Shown: positions 1-8,274, counted from the first letter of the stretch. The stretch is DNA of 35,673 nucleotides from an uncultured Roseburia sp. (GCA_947088675.1 CAMUHN010000032.1:1-35673); one strand, 5' to 3'. The notes: a model not told the origin generated them from the sequence alone. Program-made: numbers and translations.

Positions 1-2278
1 GGCAAAGCGACTCCACTTCCTGCTCGACTGCATCCAAATGTTCTTTTTCGCAGGTAATGCTTACCATCATCCGATCCGCGGTAAAAATTCTGGATGCAAG
101 CTGCGTCAGCTTTTGTACCAGCGCGTCCTTATTCTGCGCAAACTCTTTCTCAATGGCAAAAGCCGTATGATAGAGCTGTATTCCGCTGACTGCATCCAGG
201 TAATAGAACATTCTGGAAAAGTAGGACATTGCGCGCATATATGCCGCAGAATGACCTGCCGAACTGAGGGAAACCTTAAGGCGTGAGACAAGCTGCGCCA
301 AAATCTCCTGCAGTCGTTTCTCATCCGCATATTTTGTGCTGAGAAGAATCTCCCGTACCAGCCGCATCGCCTCCGGCAGTTTCTCCGCAAGGACTTTCGT
401 GCGCACTTCATATTTCACTTCCATATCCTGATTTTTTGGATAAACGCCAAGCGAGACAGAAATTCCGCCGGTATGAATATTGATCTCGTTCGCAAGATCT
501 GCATACGAATACGATTTCGTATCCATAAATCCGAGCAGCGATTTTAGAATTCCAAGGTACGGATAGTCCGAGGGCGCAATATCTCTGATATCAAACAGCA
601 GTGTCAGATAATCAATCCCGCTTGTAAAGATATCATGATACAGAATTTTCACTCCGTTTCTTTCCCGCTCTTCATTGATCAGAGGAGCGGCCTCCTTTTT
701 CATATCTTCCCGGCGCAGCATCGGAATTTTTTCCAGATCTTCTCTTTTCGAGGGTTCCTCCTGATATTCCTTTAAATGTTTTGTATCCGCGCAAAGCCGT
801 TCAATCTGTTCTTTTGTAAGACTTTCTTTGTATTTTTTTAACCGTTCGGACAGCTCTTTCTCCCGTTTTACATTAAGGCCGCGCTCCGGTTCAATCACCA
901 CAACGGAAGCATGCGTATTGTCAAGCAGATACGTTTGAATCAAATCCTCAAAATAGCCGGTTTCCACCTGCTCTTTTAAGAAACGGTACGTCTCAATCGC
1001 CTCCAGATGCAAAAACGGCTCTTTCTCGTCATAAAGCCAGCTGTCAAGGCACTGTATTCCATAGAGCAGGCCTTTTGGAAACTGACCGTAATCGGCTTCC
1101 CGATAACGGAACTCTGCGCTGTTGATGCCGGCCAGAAGCGCCTTTTTATTCAGACCGCTCTTTACCTGCTGTTCTAATGTTTCCCTCACAACTTTAAGAA
1201 ATTTATCTTTCTGCGAGATATCCGCATTTTTGGCTATTACCGAAAATACCGGCTGCAGAGTGTCGCAGCTGTATCCTCCAATGATATCTTTTCCGATCCC
1301 CGCATCAATCAGCGCTTTTTTCAGCGGTGCGCCCGGCGCATTTAACAGCGCATAATCCAATATGTCAAACGCCTGGTAAAGTTTTTTGTCAAGTGATGTC
1401 CCAACGGCAAAGTTATACGAAAGATATGTGCGCTCTCCGGTATCTTCCCCTGACGCAACGGGATAAGCTTTCCTGACTTCGACTGCATGGTCAAACGGTT
1501 TCTGCATTCGAATCTTCGAATCATTTTCGATTGCATCGTATGCGCTTAAACAGGCCTCGTCCATCCATTTTAATTTTTCTGCAGCATCCATATTTCCGTA
1601 CAGATAGATATACGAATTACCCGGATGATAATATCTGCGATGAAAATCCAGAAATTCCTCATAAGTCAGATCAGGTATGCAGTCCGGCGCTCCTCCGGAT
1701 TCATTTGCATATGAAGTATCAGGAAACAGCGAATTTAAAATTTCCCTCTGCAAAACATCGTCCGGAGAGGAAAAAGCGCCTTTCATCTCATTGTAAACAA
1801 CGCCGTTGATTGTTATGGGCCCGTCCTCCTGCTCTAATTCATAATGCCATCCTTCCTGCTCAAAGATTTCCCTGTGCCGATATATATTGGGATGGAACAC
1901 GGCGTCAATATATACATCCATCAGGTTTTGAAAATCTTTTTCATTGCAGCTTGCAACCGGATAAACAGTCTTATCCGGATATGTCATCGCATTTAAAAAC
2001 GTATTCAGGGAACCTTTGACCAGTTCAACAAACGGATCTTTTACCGGGTATTTGTCGGAACCGCAGAGTACCGAATGCTCGATGATATGCGGTACGCCTG
2101 TGGAATCATTCGGAGGCGTCCGAAAACCGATATAAAACACTTTATTCTCATCATCATTGGAAATCACGGCTACGCGGGCGCCGCTTTTTTTGTGGCGCAG
2201 CAAAATACCATTTGAATTTAAATCTTTTAACTTCCTCTCCTCCAAAATCTCATAAGCTTTCAGCTCTTCTAATTTCAT
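1..2278 (-). CDS. M16C metallopeptidase, presequence-protease (PreP/Cym1) type, C-terminus cut off by the window edge
   Basis: The frame is open from the ATG at 2278 to the left edge (759 codons), read by direct translation. It shows the inverted zinc motif HxxEH as HIIEH (residues 64-68) in the context GVPHIIEHSVLCGS, and a distal acidic ligand in NGVVYNEMKG (Glu about 164). Both fit the M16C (PreP, Cym1, insulinase-like) family of zinc oligopeptidases that degrade peptides inside a closed chamber. Family members run to about 970 residues, so roughly 200 C-terminal residues lie outside the window. There is no signal peptide, so the enzyme is probably cytoplasmic. A GAGGTG-type ribosome site lies just before the ATG. 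Only about 30 bases separate it from the csp terminator and no promoter is visible there, so it may depend on read-through from csp. The substrate is unknown. Confidence 0.93.
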   Translation of the reverse strand, partial: MKLEELKAYEILEERKLKDLNSNGILLRHKKSGARVAVISNDDENKVFYIGFRTPPNDSTGVPHIIEHSVLCGSDKYPVKDPFVELVKGSLNTFLNAMTYPDKTVYPVASCNEKDFQNLMDVYIDAVFHPNIYRHREIFEQEGWHYELEQEDGPITINGVVYNEMKGAFSSPDDVLQREILNSLFPDTSYANESGGAPDCIPDLTYEEFLDFHRRYYHPGNSYIYLYGNMDAAEKLKWMDEACLSAYDAIENDSKIRMQKPFDHAVEVRKAYPVASGEDTGERTYLSYNFAVGTSLDKKLYQAFDILDYALLNAPGAPLKKALIDAGIGKDIIGGYSCDTLQPVFSVIAKNADISQKDKFLKVVRETLEQQVKSGLNKKALLAGINSAEFRYREADYGQFPKGLLYGIQCLDSWLYDEKEPFLHLEAIETYRFLKEQVETGYFEDLIQTYLLDNTHASVVVIEPERGLNVKREKELSERLKKYKESLTKEQIERLCADTKHLKEYQEEPSKREDLEKIPMLRREDMKKEAAPLINEERERNGVKILYHDIFTSGIDYLTLLFDIRDIAPSDYPYLGILKSLLGFMDTKSYSYADLANEINIHTGGISVSLGVYPKNQDMEVKYEVRTKVLAEKLPEAMRLVREILLSTKYADEKRLQEILAQLVSRLKVSLSSAGHSAAYMRAMSYFSRMFYYLDAVSGIQLYHTAFAIEKEFAQNKDALVQKLTQLASRIFTADRMMVSITCEKEHLDAVEQEVESLC

Positions 2279-2310
2279 ACACCTCTGCCCCTTTCCTGTA
2301 TGGGAGTTTT

Positions 2311-2342
2311 GAAAAAAAGAAGATGCTGATACAGCATCTTCT
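2311..2342 (-). terminator. rho-independent terminator of the cold-shock gene
   Basis: A perfect 11-bp stem (2318-2328 with 2332-2342) with a 3-base loop is followed on the minus strand by a run of seven T (2318-2312). It lies about 30 bases after the csp stop codon and just before the M16 peptidase gene. Confidence 0.9.
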
Positions 2343-2373
2343 CTATGGTTAGTATTGAACAGAAACTATTTTT

Positions 2374-2580
2374 TTATGAACTGATCCGGCTTACGTTTGC
2401 TGCCTGCGGTCCCTTTGCTCCGTCAGTCACTTCAAACTCCACCTGCTCGCCATCCTTTAATTCCTTGAATCCATCCATGTTTAATGCGGAAAAATGTACA
2501 AATACGTCGTTTCCCTCCGCGTCAGAGATAAATCCATAACCCTTTTTTGCATTAAACCATTTTACAGTTCCCTGCTGCAT
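2374..2580 (-). CDS. cold-shock protein, CspA family
   Basis: This is a 68-residue single cold-shock domain (OB fold) that binds single-stranded RNA or DNA and melts RNA secondary structure. Both RNA-binding motifs are visible: RNP1 as KGYGFI near residues 13-18 and RNP2 as VFVHF near 27-31. The start [10 protein letters not shown] is chosen because GAGGAGGG precedes it at good spacing and because family members begin with this sequence; the frame continues 22 codons upstream without a better site. It has its own promoter (TTGACA, 17 bases, TAATTT) and terminator. The inferred 5' leader is only about 65 bases, much shorter than that of E. coli cspA. Confidence 0.97.
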   Translation of the reverse strand: MQQGTVKWFNAKKGYGFISDAEGNDVFVHFSALNMDGFKELKDGEQVEFEVTDGAKGPQAANVSRISS

Positions 2581-2650
2581 AACAAAACCCTCCTCAATTA
2601 CGTTCACTACACATTTGCATACAAAGCTGTCCTCCTGGGCCAGCAATCAC

Positions 2651-2679
2651 AAATTACCATATTTCCCATATTTTGTCAA
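2651..2679 (-). promoter_or_regulatory. sigma-A type promoter of the cold-shock gene
   Basis: On the minus strand a perfect -35 TTGACA (2679-2674) is separated by 17 bases from a -10 TAATTT (2656-2651). Transcription would start near 2644. A MITE-like element ends about 30 bases upstream of the -35 box. Confidence 0.7.
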
Positions 2680-2701
2680 CATGATTTTTGCAGTACAATG
2701 A

Positions 2702-2827
2702 GAAATACAGTTACAGTTCAGCCTGCAGTGCCGAATAGCCAGGAATCCGCTCCTTTGCCGCAGGCAAACTATAAATGGAGCGGATTGTATAACAGTGAAG
2801 CTGAAAGCTGAACTGTTACGAAATACA
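2702..2827. mobile_element. MITE-like palindromic element with 13-bp terminal inverted repeats and 8-bp target duplication
   Basis: The element proper is 110 bp (2710-2819). Its ends are inverted repeats GTTACAGTTCAGC (2710-2722) and GCTGAACTGTTAC (2807-2819), matching at 12 of 13 positions. The 8-bp sequence GAAATACA flanks it directly on both sides (2702-2709 and 2820-2827), as a transposition target duplication would. Inside is a second perfect 10-bp inverted repeat (2744-2753 with 2777-2786), and inside that a 6-bp hairpin TTTGCC-GCA-GGCAAA. It encodes no protein. These traits are those of a non-autonomous miniature transposable element. The parent transposase family cannot be named from this copy alone. 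It fills most of the non-coding stretch between csp and the tRNA. Confidence 0.75.
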
Positions 2828-2913
2828 TACAGATCAGCCTTACGATATTCCGCTGGTTTTATGGGTTGAGACAGATCATATTCGGGAAGAAACCGTTGGC
2901 AATTTACAGATTT

Positions 2914-2962
2914 TATAAAACACAAATTGCCGTATATGCGCTTCCTTACGCATATACGGCAA
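2914..2962 (-). terminator. terminator downstream of tRNA-Thr
   Basis: A perfect 14-bp stem (2927-2940 with 2949-2962) and 8-base loop begin a few bases after the tRNA 3' end on the minus strand. A T-rich tail (TTTGTGTTTT) follows. Confidence 0.75.
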
Positions 2963-2968
2963 TAAATA

Positions 2969-3041
<73 letters not shown>

Positions 3042-3079
3042 ATCTGTGACTTAACAATCAGATTGATGTCACAAATGAT

Positions 3080-3107
3080 ATTATACCTGATTTCAAAAAA
3101 ATTGCAA
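3080..3107 (-). promoter_or_regulatory. promoter of tRNA-Thr
   Basis: On the minus strand TTGCAA (3107-3102) is followed after 16 bases by a perfect TATAAT (3085-3080), about 39 bases before the tRNA 5' end. Confidence 0.6.
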
Positions 3108-3155
3108 CCATTATTTTAATTTTTTACCAATTAATTTTTAGTACTTTTTTCCCAC

Positions 3156-3184
3156 TTGTATTTTTTTTCATTTCATGGTAAATT
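3156..3184 (+). promoter_or_regulatory. possible promoter of the DUF5688 gene
   Basis: TTGTAT (3156-3161), a 17-base spacer and TAAATT (3179-3184) form a weak sigma-A-like match on the plus strand. If used, it gives a leader of about 185 bases. The rest of 3042-3374 holds no gene. Confidence 0.35.
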
Positions 3185-3321
3185 AAACAAACATTCAGAA
3201 TTACATCTGTCTTTTCAAGGACGTTCTGTTTTGTCAGCGCATCAACTCGATGCCAACTCCCCGATCAGAAGTATTCCCATGTTGCAAAGTATTACAATCC
3301 TGTAATGCGCTTTGTGTCTTC

Positions 3322-3359
3322 GCGCTGCCCGGCACAAGGCTTTTGTGAACAGGCAGCGC
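3322..3359 (+). promoter_or_regulatory. leader hairpin directly before the DUF5688 ribosome site
   Basis: A perfect 8-bp GC-rich stem, GCGCTGCC (3322-3329) with GGCAGCGC (3352-3359), encloses an inner stem CACAA/TTGTG. It ends a few bases before the AGAGG ribosome site of the plus-strand gene. Another small hairpin, ATTACA-ATCC-TGTAAT, lies just upstream. Such a leader could tune translation or mRNA stability, but it matches no riboswitch class known to me. Confidence 0.4.
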
Positions 3360-3374
3360 AGAAAAGAGGTTACT

Positions 3375-4277
3375 ATGGTCTATCAGGAATTTAAACAGCA
3401 CATCATCCATACTCTTCAAAAAGAACTGGGAAACAACACAAAAATTGATATCTCAGACATTATCAAAAATAACGGTATCCATCTGGATGGCCTCACCATT
3501 TTGTCCGAAGCGTCAAATTGCTCCCCTACCATCTACTTAAACCACTATTTCGAACAGTTTGCTCATGGTCGTCCTCTCCCAAAAATCTGCCAGGAGATTT
3601 TGAAAGTCTGCCGGGAAACCCTGCCCTGTTCCAATATCGACGTATCTTTTTTCACTGACTATGACCGGATGAAATCAAATCTGATCTGTAAATTGATCCA
3701 TTATGAAAAAAATAAAGAACTTCTCTCCGATATCCCACATTTTCGTTTTCTGGATCTTGCCATTGTCTTCTGCTGTCTGATGCAGTCAGACTTTCCTGGT
3801 AACGGCACAATACTCATTAAAAAAAGCCATCTTGACTTTTGGAATATCACGCCAGACGATCTCTATGCCCATGCCTTAAAAAACACACCTCTGTTACTGC
3901 CGCAGCATCTGTTTGGCATTTCGGATATCCTCTCAGAATTGTGCACGATACAAAACATGGATCTGTCCGACATTGAAAAAGAAGCTTCCAATAACTGTCC
4001 GATGTTTATCCTTACAAACACATCGCGCGTCAACGGCGCAGTCTGCATGCTCTACCCCAACCTTCTTGCAAAAATCGCAAAACATTTCGGCAGCGACCTT
4101 TTTATCCTGCCGAGCAGCATACATGAAGTAATACTGATCCCGGCCGATAAAAAAACAACCTGCGAAGATCTTTCCCGCATGGTGCGGGAAGTGAACGGTT
4201 CTCAACTCGCACCGGAAGAAATTCTCTCTGACCACGCCTACTATTTTTGCATGGAAAGCGGTAAGATCACAATGTAA
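3375..4277 (+). CDS. DUF5688 family protein, 300 residues, function unknown
   Basis: This is a 300-residue soluble protein with no signal peptide or clear membrane segment. The start MVYQEFKQHI, the early block NNGIHLDGLTI and the overall length match what I remember of the DUF5688 family, which is frequent and often multi-copy in Lachnospiraceae and has no known biochemical role. The ATG at 3375 is chosen because AGAGG precedes it; the frame continues upstream to 3312 without a comparable site and through a strong hairpin. The gene is monocistronic and converges on glgA with only 15 bases between the stop codons. No catalytic motif is evident. The family call is from memory of sequence style. 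Confidence 0.8.
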   Translation: MVYQEFKQHIIHTLQKELGNNTKIDISDIIKNNGIHLDGLTILSEASNCSPTIYLNHYFEQFAHGRPLPKICQEILKVCRETLPCSNIDVSFFTDYDRMKSNLICKLIHYEKNKELLSDIPHFRFLDLAIVFCCLMQSDFPGNGTILIKKSHLDFWNITPDDLYAHALKNTPLLLPQHLFGISDILSELCTIQNMDLSDIEKEASNNCPMFILTNTSRVNGAVCMLYPNLLAKIAKHFGSDLFILPSSIHEVILIPADKKTTCEDLSRMVREVNGSQLAPEEILSDHAYYFCMESGKITM

Positions 4278-4292
4278 CAGTGCAAAAAAACT

Positions 4293-5744
4293 TTATCTGA
4301 TATCGGTCAGACTATCATACAATGCCTCGTATTCCCCCGCGGATACTTTCCATGAATAATTCTGCTCCATTCCACGGTTCACAAGCCCATTCCATGCTTT
4401 TTTGTCATCATAAAAAACTTTCATCGCATACCAGATCGTACTTAACAGCTCATGCGCCTGATAGTTGGTAAATGAAAAGCCTGTTCCGCTCTGTTCATAC
4501 TCGTTATACGGCTCTACCGTATCGCGCAGCCCGCCAGTCTCACGAACAATGGGTACCGTACCATAGCGCATACTGATTAACTGAGACAGCCCGCACGGTT
4601 CAAACAGTGACGGCATTAAAAACGCATCACATGACGCATAAACTTTATGCGCCATTTCCTCAGAATACGTAAACTGTGTTTTCACCTTATCCGGATATTT
4701 CCTGGCAAAATAGCGCAGCATTTCCTCATAACGCTCCTCCCCGGAGCAGACAAATACCATCTGCAGGCGCCCATCCGAGAGCAGCTCGTTTAAAATCTCC
4801 CGAATCAGATCAAACCCTTTCTGATCTGTCATCCTTGATACCATGCCAACCAGAAAAGTATCACCGTCCTCCGGCAGTCCAAGCTCTTTTTGCAAAGCCG
4901 CTTTATTTTTGGCTTTCCCGTCAACTGCATCCTCTGCGGTATAATTTTTACAGATCAACTCATCTGTCGACGGATTATAAAACCGATCGTCAATTCCGTT
5001 TAATATACCATACAGGCTGTTGCTGCGCGCACGCATCAGCCCGTCTAAGCCCTCGCCGCCTTCTTTTGTCGTAATTTCAAAAGCATATGTTCTGCTGACA
5101 GTCGTAATCGCATTGGCATAAACGCATCCGCCCTTTAGATAGTTTGCCTCCCCATACGCCTCAAGTTTATCCGAAGTAAAAATCTGCCGCGGCAGTCCTG
5201 TGATATCCATGACGGCATTTAAAATCCATCTGCCCTGGAATTTTAGATTATGGATTGAAAATACCGTCTTGATTCCGGTATAATAATGCTCATCTCCAAA
5301 TAACGTCTTTAGAAATACAGGGATCAGTCCGGTCTGCCAGTCATGGCAGTGAATAATATTCGGACAGTAATCCATATACGGAAGCGCCTCTAAGACCGCT
5401 TTTGAAAAATAGGCAAATTTTTCAATATCCTCATAGATATTGTTATACGGTTTATCACCCGCAAAATAATACTCATTGTCTACAAAATAATAAGTAATTC
5501 CGTTCCACTCTGTTGTCAGAATACCGACATACTGCTTTCGCCATCCCAGATTTACATAGAAATGGCACAAAAAATGAAGCTGTCCTTTCCATTTTTCATC
5601 CATACAGGCATATTTTGGCAAAATAACACGCACATCGTACTTTTCTCTGTCAAAATACAATGGCAGTGAACCTGTCACGTCCGCAAGACCGCCGGTCTTA
5701 ATGAATGGTACAGCTTCCGAAGCAGCAAAAAGTATTTTTTTCAT
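4293..5744 (-). CDS. glgA: glycogen synthase (ADP-glucose type, GT5)
   Basis: The 483-residue product has the normal length for bacterial glycogen synthase, which transfers glucose from ADP-glucose to the non-reducing end of an alpha-1,4-glucan. The N-terminal nucleotide-binding signature KTGGLADVTG (residues 16-25) and the C-terminal block PSLFEPCGLSQ, containing the conserved GT5 glutamate, are both present. HCHDWQTGLIPVFL is the usual first-domain motif. The ATG at 5744 follows GGAGG at 9-base spacing; an in-frame extension to 5768 lacks a ribosome site. No other glg gene is in the window. It lies directly downstream of spo0A with its own putative promoter, so glycogen synthesis and sporulation control are neighbours here. 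Confidence 0.97.
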   Translation of the reverse strand: MKKILFAASEAVPFIKTGGLADVTGSLPLYFDREKYDVRVILPKYACMDEKWKGQLHFLCHFYVNLGWRKQYVGILTTEWNGITYYFVDNEYYFAGDKPYNNIYEDIEKFAYFSKAVLEALPYMDYCPNIIHCHDWQTGLIPVFLKTLFGDEHYYTGIKTVFSIHNLKFQGRWILNAVMDITGLPRQIFTSDKLEAYGEANYLKGGCVYANAITTVSRTYAFEITTKEGGEGLDGLMRARSNSLYGILNGIDDRFYNPSTDELICKNYTAEDAVDGKAKNKAALQKELGLPEDGDTFLVGMVSRMTDQKGFDLIREILNELLSDGRLQMVFVCSGEERYEEMLRYFARKYPDKVKTQFTYSEEMAHKVYASCDAFLMPSLFEPCGLSQLISMRYGTVPIVRETGGLRDTVEPYNEYEQSGTGFSFTNYQAHELLSTIWYAMKVFYDDKKAWNGLVNRGMEQNYSWKVSAGEYEALYDSLTDIR

Positions 5745-5827
5745 CTTATAATACCTCCAAATCCCCATACATTGACTTTCAAAATCCTGTGCACGGCTGT
5801 TTGCCGCAGATTTTTGTTCTCAAAGGT

Positions 5828-5856
5828 ATTATAACTCTTTTTGTCCAAACTGAAAA
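5828..5856 (-). promoter_or_regulatory. possible glgA promoter
   Basis: On the minus strand TTTTCA (5856-5851) is followed after 17 bases by a perfect TATAAT (5833-5828), in the spo0A-glgA gap. No spo0A terminator hairpin is clear here, so some read-through from spo0A is possible. Confidence 0.45.
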
Positions 5857-5859
5857 GGC

Positions 5860-6651
5860 TTAATACATTTTATATTCCAAACGGATACGGTCAGTTATGA
5901 GTGCAATAAATTCCGAGTTTGTGGGCTTCCCTTTTCCGTTATGTATCGTATATCCAAACATTTCGTCAATTGTGTCCATTTTTCCTCTGCTCCACGCAAC
6001 TTCAATCGCATGACGTATGGCTCGCTCGACGCGGCTTGAGGTTGTCTGATATTTCTTTGCGATGGTCGGGTACAAAATCTTTGTAATGGAGTTAAGCATT
6101 TCCATATCATTCACTGACATCACAATCGCATCACGCAGATACTGGTATCCTTTGATATGCGCCGGAACGCCAATTTCATGAATAATCTCTGTTACATCCG
6201 ATTCAAGGTTTCGCTCTTCCGCAGGCATTTCCCGATTATTCTGTCGTACCGGTTCGCCCTGCTTCGATGCGGTTTTACTCACTGCGCTTTTAATCCGGTC
6301 AATCACGGCGTCATTTTCAAACGGTTTCATAATATAATAATATGCGCCTCTTTGAAATGCCTGTTCTGTAATATCTTCCTTTCCTACAGCGCTGATCATA
6401 ATAAAAGAGATCGGCTTCTTAATGTTTTTATCGTTATTTACTTTATCTAAAACATGCATCCCGTCTCCGTGCGGCATAATCACATCCAGTAAAACTACGT
6501 CGGGTTCTGTCGACTTTATCATATTATACGCTTCTTCTCCGTCTCTCGCAGTTCCGACTACATTTAACTCATCGTCACTTTCCACTATCTGCGTCAGTAT
6601 TCGTAGCATTTTCTCATTATCATCAGCAATTGCTACTTTTAGTTTTTCCAT
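5860..6651 (-). CDS. spo0A: sporulation master response regulator Spo0A
   Basis: The 263-residue protein has an N-terminal receiver domain with acidic pocket Asp10-Asp11, phospho-acceptor Asp56 (in [11 protein letters not shown]), Ser87 and Lys109. A variable linker (about 125-150) is followed by the Spo0A-specific C-terminal DNA-binding domain. The recognition-helix region [20 protein letters not shown] and the end [14 protein letters not shown] are hallmarks of Spo0A. When phosphorylated it binds TGTCGAA boxes and starts the sporulation programme. It is last in the conserved block after spoIVB. Its start follows AAGGGGAAT. The upstream region has a TATAAT box and one 0A box, suggesting autoregulation. 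Confidence 0.99.
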   Translation of the reverse strand: MEKLKVAIADDNEKMLRILTQIVESDDELNVVGTARDGEEAYNMIKSTEPDVVLLDVIMPHGDGMHVLDKVNNDKNIKKPISFIMISAVGKEDITEQAFQRGAYYYIMKPFENDAVIDRIKSAVSKTASKQGEPVRQNNREMPAEERNLESDVTEIIHEIGVPAHIKGYQYLRDAIVMSVNDMEMLNSITKILYPTIAKKYQTTSSRVERAIRHAIEVAWSRGKMDTIDEMFGYTIHNGKGKPTNSEFIALITDRIRLEYKMY

Positions 6652-6707
6652 TATATTCCCCTTTCTTCAATTTTTCTAAGTTCTCTGTAAAGCAAAGACC
6701 TTGTTTT

Positions 6708-6746
6708 ATTATATTACTAATTATTTGATATCGTAATTTGTCGAAT
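6708..6746 (-). promoter_or_regulatory. spo0A promoter region with a consensus 0A box
   Basis: A perfect -10 TATAAT (minus strand, 6713-6708) lies about 57 bases before the spo0A start codon, without a good -35 box. A perfect 0A box TGTCGAA (6740-6746, plus-strand reading) sits just upstream of where the -35 would be, the position where Spo0A~P usually activates. Control by Spo0A of its own gene is inferred. Confidence 0.5.
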
Positions 6747-6870
6747 ACCGTCGTTAAGGATAAAAGTTACATATGACAATATACTACAAACCGCGAACTG
6801 AAAGAAGAATATTTTCTGCCCTATTTACAATTTTTCAGCGTTTTAAATATCTGATTCCTGCAACTCCTCT

Positions 6871-6999
6871 TTGAGCTAGGCACTTCATAAATGCTTCGCA
6901 TTCATGAAGTGTCTGGCTTTCGCCACATAATAAAAGCAGTAGATACGCTTTTGACTGCCAGCAGTCAACGCGCTCTTCTACTTTCATTACCTGGCTCAA
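6871..6999. repeat. 129-bp nested-hairpin intergenic element overlapping the spoIVB stop codon
   Basis: The two ends are inverted repeats TTGAGCTAGG (6871-6880) and CCTGGCTCAA (6990-6999), matching at 9 of 10 positions. Inside are two hairpins. The first pairs 6874-6894 with 6898-6918 around a TTC loop: 21 positions with one A-C mismatch and two G-U pairs when read as plus-strand RNA. The second pairs 6938-6958 with 6961-6982, with perfect inner and outer segments and an imperfect middle. The right end supplies the TGA stop of spoIVB. No clear target duplication is seen. It could be a MITE- or REP-like element or a structured 3' region. Confidence 0.5.
6931..6982 (-). terminator. possible spoIVB terminator
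   Basis: On the minus strand, 16 bases after the spoIVB stop, a hairpin with inner stem TTGACTGC/GCAGTCAA and outer stem AGTAGA/TCTACT is followed by TGCTTTTATT. The T run is interrupted, so it would be a moderate terminator. It is part of the larger element at 6871-6999. Confidence 0.4.
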
Positions 7000-8219
7000 T
7001 GCTCGAGCATGTTTTCAATAAATATTCCATACCCTTTTGTGCTGTCTGATACAAATACATGTGTGACAGCTCCGATCATTCTGCCGTCCTGAATAATCGG
7101 AGAACCGCTCATTCCCTGCACAATGCCTCCCGTCAGATCAAGAAGTTCTCTGTCCGTCACGCGAAACAGGATCCCTTTGTTCGCCTCTCTGCCGCTGTAA
7201 TCAATGTTCTCAATCTCGATTTCATAGCTTTTATTTTCTCCGGACAATGACGATAAAATATAGGCGGCTCCCACACGTATATCCTGTTTATAAGCCACCT
7301 CATAGCCTGTCCCTGCTGTAAGGTTTGTCAGATTTCCATCCAGATTCCCATAAATACCAATCTTAGAGTTTTCGTGTATCGTTCCAAGGCAGCAGTCTCT
7401 GCTGTAATTAATAATGCCGGAGAGTTCGCCCGGATTCCCGTCCTCTCCCTTTCGAATGCCGATAATATTGGTCAGATAAATCCAACCCTCCGATATCTGC
7501 ATCTGTGTACCGGTATCGCCGTCGCTGACCGCATGGCCGAGTGCGCCGAAATCACCCGTGTCATCAAAATAGGTCATCGTACCGACGCCGGCAAGGTCGT
7601 CCCGCACCCAGATACCAAGCATATAACTGCCATCCTCGCTCTTTACAGGGTCCACTCCCACTTCAATATATTCATCGTCTCTTTGAATGCCCAAAACTTC
7701 TTTTTCGGCGCCATATGCATCTATTTTTTCGATCAGGCTCTCCTTTTCCGAAACAGCCTCCCCGTTTACGCTTACAATATAATCGCCTCCTTTGACACGG
7801 TTTGCCGCAGGCCTGACTTTTTCGCCGGAAACAGAAATAAATTCGCCGGAATCAATCACAAGGATTCCTTTTGTTTTCGTATAAATACCGATCGGCATTC
7901 CGCTCGCATAAACTTCTTTTCCCTCCAGCACATTCACTTCAATATCTTTCACAGGAAATATTCCAAACAGTTTGCATGTCACTGTATAGGAAATCTCGCT
8001 GCCTTCCCGGATCCCGCCGGACAACTGCGTGAGCACCTGCCTGCTGTCATCTTTTAAAACAACGCTGACCGGAAGGGAAAAGTCATATCTGACCTCCTCG
8101 CCTGCATTAATATACATCACTTCGGGGATTGCATCATAAAATGTCTGCCCCGCAAAAAACAACACAAAAAGAAACCCCAGCCATGTTACCTGACGTATAT
8201 AACGATAATATTTCTGCAT
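6996..8219 (-). CDS. spoIVB: SpoIVB peptidase (S55 family, PDZ-containing sporulation signalling protease)
   Basis: The 407-residue product has one N-terminal membrane segment (about 12-28), a PDZ-like region (about 100-190) and an S55 serine peptidase domain. Visible catalytic landmarks are His229 in GALGHAVSD, Asp361 near RELLDLTGG and the serine motif GMSGSP (369-374). SpoIVB is made in the forespore, crosses into the intermembrane space and cleaves SpoIVFA to trigger pro-sigma-K processing. The ATG at 8219 follows AAGGAG at 9-base spacing; a TTG two codons upstream is less likely. It ends ENMLEH, somewhat short compared with other SpoIVB tails, and its stop codon lies in the right end of a hairpin element. 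recN ends in a terminator just upstream, which fits separate forespore control. Confidence 0.97.
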   Translation of the reverse strand: MQKYYRYIRQVTWLGFLFVLFFAGQTFYDAIPEVMYINAGEEVRYDFSLPVSVVLKDDSRQVLTQLSGGIREGSEISYTVTCKLFGIFPVKDIEVNVLEGKEVYASGMPIGIYTKTKGILVIDSGEFISVSGEKVRPAANRVKGGDYIVSVNGEAVSEKESLIEKIDAYGAEKEVLGIQRDDEYIEVGVDPVKSEDGSYMLGIWVRDDLAGVGTMTYFDDTGDFGALGHAVSDGDTGTQMQISEGWIYLTNIIGIRKGEDGNPGELSGIINYSRDCCLGTIHENSKIGIYGNLDGNLTNLTAGTGYEVAYKQDIRVGAAYILSSLSGENKSYEIEIENIDYSGREANKGILFRVTDRELLDLTGGIVQGMSGSPIIQDGRMIGAVTHVFVSDSTKGYGIFIENMLEH

Positions 8220-8243
8220 ATGCAAAAACTCCTTCCATATTCC

Positions 8244-8274
8244 AAAAAAAGAAGATACAGAGCTCTGTATCCTC
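8244..8274 (-). terminator. rho-independent terminator after recN
   Basis: A near-perfect palindromic stem (8251-8262 with 8263-8274, one G-U) is followed on the minus strand by seven T (8250-8244). It separates the recN transcript from spoIVB. A TATAAT (8284-8279, minus strand) sits just upstream of the stem, so a spoIVB transcript might also begin here. Confidence 0.75.

Noticed and set aside
2494-2925. Open frames across the csp-tRNA gap on both strands
   Set aside because: They cross the MITE-like element and the csp promoter, have no plausible ribosome sites and give no protein-like sequence.
7374-8057. 227-codon open frame on the plus strand
   Set aside because: It lies entirely antisense to spoIVB, whose protein motifs are certain, and its translation has no recognisable domain.
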